DNA of 5,745 nucleotides, from NCBI GenBank assembly GCA_002343425.1, contig DDSO01000084.1:2447-8191 (forward strand), in the 5' to 3' direction. This DNA comes from Brevundimonas sp. UBA2388. GTDB lineage: Bacteria; Pseudomonadota; Alphaproteobacteria; Caulobacterales; Caulobacteraceae. Position numbers and translations under genes: made by a program. Below are positions 5,715 through 5,745 of this stretch, piece by piece (position 1 is the first letter of the stretch; each line of letters begins with the position of its first letter). The notes beneath the pieces are model-generated. The model saw only the letters and a program-made list of their open reading frames with translations, was not told the DNA's origin and searched no databases.

Positions 5715-5745
5715 GTGGCTGGTGGTTAGTGGCTAGTGGCTAGTG
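5714..5745 (+). repeat. heptamer tandem repeat after the transporter gene, cut by window end
   Basis: AGTGGCT, GGTGGTT, AGTGGCT, AGTGGCT and a partial AGTG begin with the last base of the TGA stop codon, just as at the end of ogt. The tract reaches the window edge, so its full length, and whether an inverted partner follows, are unknown. Confidence 0.85.

Noticed and set aside
5727..5745. Telomere-like repeat at a molecule end
   Set aside because: The window edge is arbitrary, and the same heptamers occur inside the window between genes.

Overview
The window is GC-rich (about 65-70% by eye) and tightly packed. It looks like an alphaproteobacterial chromosome, most likely Caulobacterales (Brevundimonas/Caulobacter-like). 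The support is a UvrB with a long Pro/Ala-rich N-terminal extension, a GTTC-N7-GTTC LexA site of the alphaproteobacterial type, weak Shine-Dalgarno signals, and a GC-rich intergenic hairpin repeat of a style common in this group. The genus is an inference.

Layout. Positions 1-1786 (minus) hold the 5' four-fifths of uvrB, the damage-recognition helicase of nucleotide excision repair; it runs off the left edge. Its start codon lies inside a perfect LexA box. Divergent from it, 1932-2450 (plus) encodes an Ogt-type O6-alkylguanine-DNA alkyltransferase with two unusual substitutions near the active site. So two DNA-repair genes diverge from a 145-bp spacer that also holds a 9-bp perfect inverted repeat. 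Between ogt and the convergent gene lies a compact element (about 2450-2584): heptamer tracts (consensus AGTGGYT) in inverted orientation around a palindrome-rich core. Positions 2588-3673 (minus) encode an exported protein with a cyanovirin-N-like module, a glycine-rich segment and 2.5 helical repeats. Upstream on the same strand, 3748-4617 encodes an Mrr-like (PD-(D/E)XK) endonuclease whose GC content jumps from about 59% to about 71% part way through. Positions 4696-4893 (plus) are a short ORF with a good ribosome binding site; it reads through a dispersed-type hairpin repeat and overlaps by 4 bases (ATGA) the TSUP/TauE-family transporter gene at 4890-5714. That transporter gene again runs directly into AGTGGYT heptamers at the window end.

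The genes do not form one pathway. uvrB and ogt share a DNA-repair theme, mrr is a possible modified-DNA defence nuclease, and the remaining two are an envelope protein and a membrane transporter. The most unusual features are the heptamer tracts that begin at or within 6 bases of three different stop codons, the LexA box over the uvrB start, the AT-rich rare-codon patch inside uvrB, and the atypical Ogt active-site surroundings. No stretch over 300 bases lacks a gene, and I saw no rRNA, tRNA, CRISPR array or complete insertion sequence.
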